From: DASPXY01 sp038227745
GTDB taxonomy: Bacteria; Planctomycetota; Planctomycetia; Gemmatales; Gemmataceae
DNA length: 8,111 bases
Direction of reading: 5' to 3'
Assembly (NCBI GenBank): GCA_038227745.1
Contig: JBBRPS010000481.1
Span: forward strand, 1 to 8,111
Shown: positions 6,701 to 8,111 of the stretch, piece by piece
Numbering within the stretch: position 1 is the first letter of the stretch
How the letters are laid out: each line of letters begins with the position of its first letter
The notes under the pieces: model-generated
Told to the model about the DNA's origin: nothing
The model's database searches: none
The model's input: the letters and a program-made list of their open reading frames with translations, nothing else
Translations under genes and position numbers: made by a program

Positions 6701-7747
6701 GTCGTGGCCGAACTTTGCGTACGGGCCGGAGTGGATCTTGGAGCGGTCGTTGGCGTAGATCATGTGGCAAGAGGTGCAGCCGCTGGAGCGATAGTCGCCG
6801 GGGTGGTCGTTGGTGCCGAGGAAGTTGAGGGTCGGGTCGAAGAGGCGCGTGCGCAGGAGGCTGACGTAAACGGGGTCGGTGCGGTTCTCGGTGCCGAGGC
6901 CGCGCTCGCTGAGGCGGGTGCGGGGCCGGCCGGACTCCTCCTCGCGCTCGGGGATGCCGACCTCGGGGCGGAAGCGGCCGCCGCGCTCGAAGATGCGCAG
7001 GACGTTGCCGGGCTGGCTCATCTCGAAGCGGGGCAGCGGGTCGAGGTAGGCGAGCACGCCCTTCTTGCGCATCTCGTACTCGGTGGGCGGCGGCCAGGTC
7101 TGCAGGCGCAGGGGCTGGCCCTGCATGCTGTAAGCCTCGCCGAAGCGCGGCCACTTGAGGGGGAAGGCGCCGTTGTTGTACAGGGCGGCGCTCCAGAGCA
7201 TGCAGCCGTTGGTCATCATGCTCATGTGGTTCTGCAGCACTTCCTTGGGGTGGCAATTGGCGGTGCCGCAGCTGATGTGGGCGACGCGGAAGTCGCCGGG
7301 GTTGATGAAGCGGATGTACTCGGGGAACTCGTGGTTGAGCAGGGCGTAGGTGCGGACCGGGTTGCCGGAGCCGTTGCGCCACGCCTCGGGGACGCGCGCG
7401 TGGGGGTGGGCGTCCTCTTTTTTCTTGGCCGAGGCGTTGCCGCCGTGGCAGTCGCAGCAGCCGAGGTTGACGGTCTTCTTGTAGTGGGGGTCGTGGGCCT
7501 TCTCGTGGCAGACGATGCAGCCGGCGCTCTTGGCGGCCGCCTGCTCCTTGGTCTGGCGGAGCAGGTCGATGTGCCGCAGCTCTTCCGGCATGGGGAAGGG
7601 CGGCGGCAGGGGGCCGCCGGGGTGCTGGGCGAGGGCCGCCTGCTGTCCGCGCGGGGCGAGCAGCCGCGGCAGGACCACGACCGCCAGGCCGGCGAGCACC
7701 AGGAAGAAGGGGTGACGGATGAGTGTCCGGAAATGCGATCGTGCCAT
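3800..7747 (-). CDS. Exported decahaem cytochrome c fused to a seven-repeat LVIVD-type beta-propeller
   Basis: A 1315-residue two-part protein. Residues 1-40 form an export signal (Arg/His-rich start, hydrophobic 13-26, likely cleavage after ALA at 38-40). Nine CXXCH motifs start at residues 77, 97, 324, 381, 547, 574, 690, 701 and 827, and a CX4CH (CGTANCH) lies at 160-166: ten haems. Haems 8 and 9 are only six residues apart. A gap of about 160 residues separates haems 5 and 6. CNVAHCN at 679-685 looks like a CX4CH that lost its His. From about 856 to 1225 seven repeats follow, each ending in a pattern like GLVIVDI: FGVVVT (870-875), VRVFDI, LILIGA, LVVVDI, IKVLDI, LVIVDI and MRIVQL. This resembles the LVIVD repeat family, which forms beta-propellers on exported proteins. 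Ten His fall within residues 889-913. Likely role: electron transfer outside the cytoplasmic membrane with the propeller as docking or binding module. I recognise no catalytic domain. It converges on the five-haem operon. The start is set by the promoter and ribosome binding site; an upstream TTG at 7846 is rejected. Confidence 0.9.
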   Translation of the reverse strand: MARSHFRTLIRHPFFLVLAGLAVVVLPRLLAPRGQQAALAQHPGGPLPPPFPMPEELRHIDLLRQTKEQAAAKSAGCIVCHEKAHDPHYKKTVNLGCCDCHGGNASAKKKEDAHPHARVPEAWRNGSGNPVRTYALLNHEFPEYIRFINPGDFRVAHISCGTANCHPKEVLQNHMSMMTNGCMLWSAALYNNGAFPLKWPRFGEAYSMQGQPLRLQTWPPPTEYEMRKKGVLAYLDPLPRFEMSQPGNVLRIFERGGRFRPEVGIPEREEESGRPRTRLSERGLGTENRTDPVYVSLLRTRLFDPTLNFLGTNDHPGDYRSSGCTSCHMIYANDRSKIHSGPYAKFGHDGTSFSEDPTISHKEHGHPIGHRLTTAIPTSQCIVCHVHPGTNVMNSYLGYMWWDEETDGEFMYPEKQKHPTAEELTRAAMNNPDEASARGLWSDPNFLERITDLNPNLKHTQFADFNGHGWVFRSVWKKDRHGHFLDHQGVRLAEPITQQLVEAVRIPEDIAQQHRGTADGKPKQPGPNRDGIPVHLMDIHLEKGMHCIDCHFVQDNHGNGKLYGEVRAAIEIQCIDCHGTATKRPTLKTTGPAADPNGGRDLATMRTPFGKKRFEWRGTALIQNSMVEKDMSWEIHQTLDVVTPGHPHYNEKGHLAKTVHFKQDSNELEWGNVPDGDECNVAHCNKNMHCIACHSSWNPSCFGCHLPQKANKRMPTLHYEGDVSRNYTAYNFQTLRDDVFMLARDGDVTCNRVGPARSSCAIHVGSYNNNRDSIYVQQQTISSDGLSGIAFSTNVPHTVRGGPPRDQHGRSQSPDAYKPGHGETKLCTDCHISKDNDNNAIMAQLLMHGTGYVNFMGRYCWVAAKEHGLFGVVVTEEEEPQAVIGSTLHHLAFPEDYHKHEEHHHRLQHAHEHPGVDIAEKLLHPWRKPEILQVQNRGEYLYAACGCDGVRVFDIAFIDNKSFSERITTAPVSPIGQRFFVRTKYAAALAAPCTPAPDPTRNQNPLNREPKVHAMYGYLYVADKYEGLILIGAATTINGDPLDNFLKRDVTFNPKGILKGAKAISIVGTYCYISCDAGLVVVDINDPKHPEVTAVLGEPELKHPGMVAAQFRYAFVCDEEGIKVLDITNPGHPLLVEHHLELHEPHSIYVARTYAYVAAGKEGLVIVDIENPEHIKIDQVYTAGGCINDLHDVKLAITYTSEFAYLADGKNGMRIVQLTSPETPGNHGFSPRPTPHLIATYKIPEGGEAINITRALDRDRAVDEAGNQIGVFGRVGARPLNLQEQQKMFLRRGEVWNVSDDPRDPRYHYRGPPRP

Positions 7748-7757
7748 GCGACGCGCG

Positions 7758-7765
7758 ACCTCCCT
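7758..7765 (-). promoter_or_regulatory. Ribosome binding site of the decahaem-propeller gene
   Basis: Read on the - strand, AGGGAGGT is a strong Shine-Dalgarno match whose GGGAGG core ends 11 bases before ATG at 7747. The spacing is slightly long. Together with the promoter at 7829-7856 it selects this ATG over the TTG at 7846. Confidence 0.65.
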
Positions 7766-7789
7766 GTCCGCGTGAAGGGACCGCGACAA

Positions 7790-7812
7790 CGGGCAGGGAG
7801 TCCTCCCACCCG
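7790..7812 (-). other. Small hairpin in the leader of the decahaem gene
   Basis: GGGAG at 7796-7800 pairs with CTCCC at 7803-7807, and flanking bases (CGGG at 7790-7793 with CCCG at 7809-7812) extend the stem with a small interruption. It would lie in the roughly 75-base transcribed leader, near its 5' end and before the ribosome binding site. The innermost loop is very tight. It could affect mRNA stability or simply be chance in GC-rich DNA. Confidence 0.25.
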
Positions 7813-7828
7813 GCGCAGAAGTTGGCGA

Positions 7829-7856
7829 CTTATAGCCGATCCGCAAGGGGCGTCAA
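7829..7856 (-). promoter_or_regulatory. Sigma-70-like promoter of the decahaem-propeller gene
   Basis: On the - strand TTGACG (7856-7851) is followed after 16 bases by TATAAG (7834-7829); each box matches the consensus at five of six positions. Transcription would begin near 7822, giving a leader of about 75 bases before ATG at 7747. It is the best promoter in the window, suggesting that the gene is transcribed by the housekeeping sigma factor. I see no clear operator palindrome overlapping it. Confidence 0.7.
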
Positions 7857-7894
7857 GAGGGAATTCGGCTTTTTCGCGTGGACAACTTCTCCTT

Positions 7895-8005
7895 GTTTAG
7901 CCGCGCGCGGTGAGCCAGATCCCGCTGCGCGGGGGCGGCGAGCGGGTGAGCCAGATCCGCTGCGCGGGGCCCGCGCAGCGGGATCTGGCTCAACCGCGGC
8001 TAAAC
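7895..8005. repeat. Inverted-repeat element with an internal third copy
   Basis: The arms 7895-7933 and 7970-8005 are reverse complements apart from a 3-base insertion in the left arm and one mismatch. The outer ends are GTTTAGCCGCG and CGCGGCTAAAC, a perfect 11-base terminal inverted repeat. A third copy of the core (7945-7969, GGTGAGCCAGATCCGC and following) stands in direct orientation to the left arm, and can alternatively fold with the right arm into a hairpin having one bulged base. No ORF lies inside and I see no target-site duplication. It may be a MITE-like or REP-like element; its position upstream of the decahaem gene promoter means that it could also serve as a terminator or insulator. 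Confidence 0.7.
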
Positions 8006-8018
8006 CCAATACCGTTTG

Positions 8019-8111
8019 CTATGTTATAACTACTGCTTCTGCAAAGGTTTTCAGCAACGGGGGCAGGTGGCGATGCTCGGGGCGCTTCTTCTTGTACTTC
8101 GACATCTTCAC
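8019..8111 (-). CDS. Possible 3' end of a gene, or tiny ORF, at the window edge
   Basis: A - strand frame is open from the window edge to TAG at 8019-8021. It reads VKMSKYKKKRPEHRHLPP at its start and ends in KTFAEAVVIT, 30 codons in all. It is either the C-terminal end of a gene that starts beyond 8111 or a small ORF from ATG at 8105 (28 residues, Lys-rich start). The composition is less GC-biased than in the cytochromes. I do not recognise it, and no ribosome binding site can be assessed at the edge. Confidence 0.25.
   Translation of the reverse strand: MKMSKYKKKRPEHRHLPPLLKTFAEAVVIT

Noticed and set aside
5255..7900. An 881-codon open frame on the + strand, antisense to the decahaem gene
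   Set aside because: Very rich in Val, Ala, Leu, Gly and Arg with no recognisable motif; it is the third-position shadow of a GC-rich gene whose own product has ten haem motifs and a signal peptide.
7895..8005. CRISPR-like interpretation of the repeated unit
   Set aside because: Copies are in mixed orientation, unequally spaced and diverged, and there are no spacer-like intervals of constant length.

Overview
The window is GC-rich bacterial DNA that encodes a compact locus of exported multiheme c-type cytochromes. Three genes are well supported and together carry 20 apparent haem-attachment motifs. The combination of c554-like proteins with CX4CH haem sites, a decahaem protein fused to an LVIVD-type propeller, a GTG start and GC-rich intergenic palindromes suggests a Planctomycetota bacterium, perhaps related to Gemmataceae. 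This is an inference from gene style; no marker gene is present, and other GC-rich environmental phyla cannot be excluded.

Layout. Bases 1-486 hold no convincing gene, only a possible -35 box (TTGACA, 376-381) and the ribosome binding site of the first gene. On the + strand follow two genes 11 bases apart (487-1881 and 1893-3653), an apparent operon. Both encode five-haem cytochromes of the c554 type and are paralogues: their haem motifs come in the same order with nearly the same spacing. The first uses CX4CH at haem 1, and the second carries about 71 extra residues between haems 4 and 5. Bases 3654-3799 separate them from a convergent gene and hold a nested palindrome and a probable bidirectional terminator. 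On the - strand, 7747-3800 encodes a 1315-residue protein: signal sequence, ten-haem N-terminal part, then seven repeats of the LVIVD beta-propeller type. It has a very good sigma-70-like promoter (TTGACG, 16 bases, TATAAG) that fixes its start. Bases 7857-8111 contain a 111-base inverted-repeat element and a possible gene end or tiny ORF at the window edge.

Working together. All three proteins have export signals and no catalytic domain that I recognise. The simplest reading is an electron-transfer module outside the cytoplasmic membrane: two small five-haem carriers and one large decahaem protein whose propeller could dock a partner, substrate or surface. Donor, acceptor and physiological role cannot be read from the sequence. 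The decahaem-propeller fusion, with its unusual histidine cluster, is the most interesting item.
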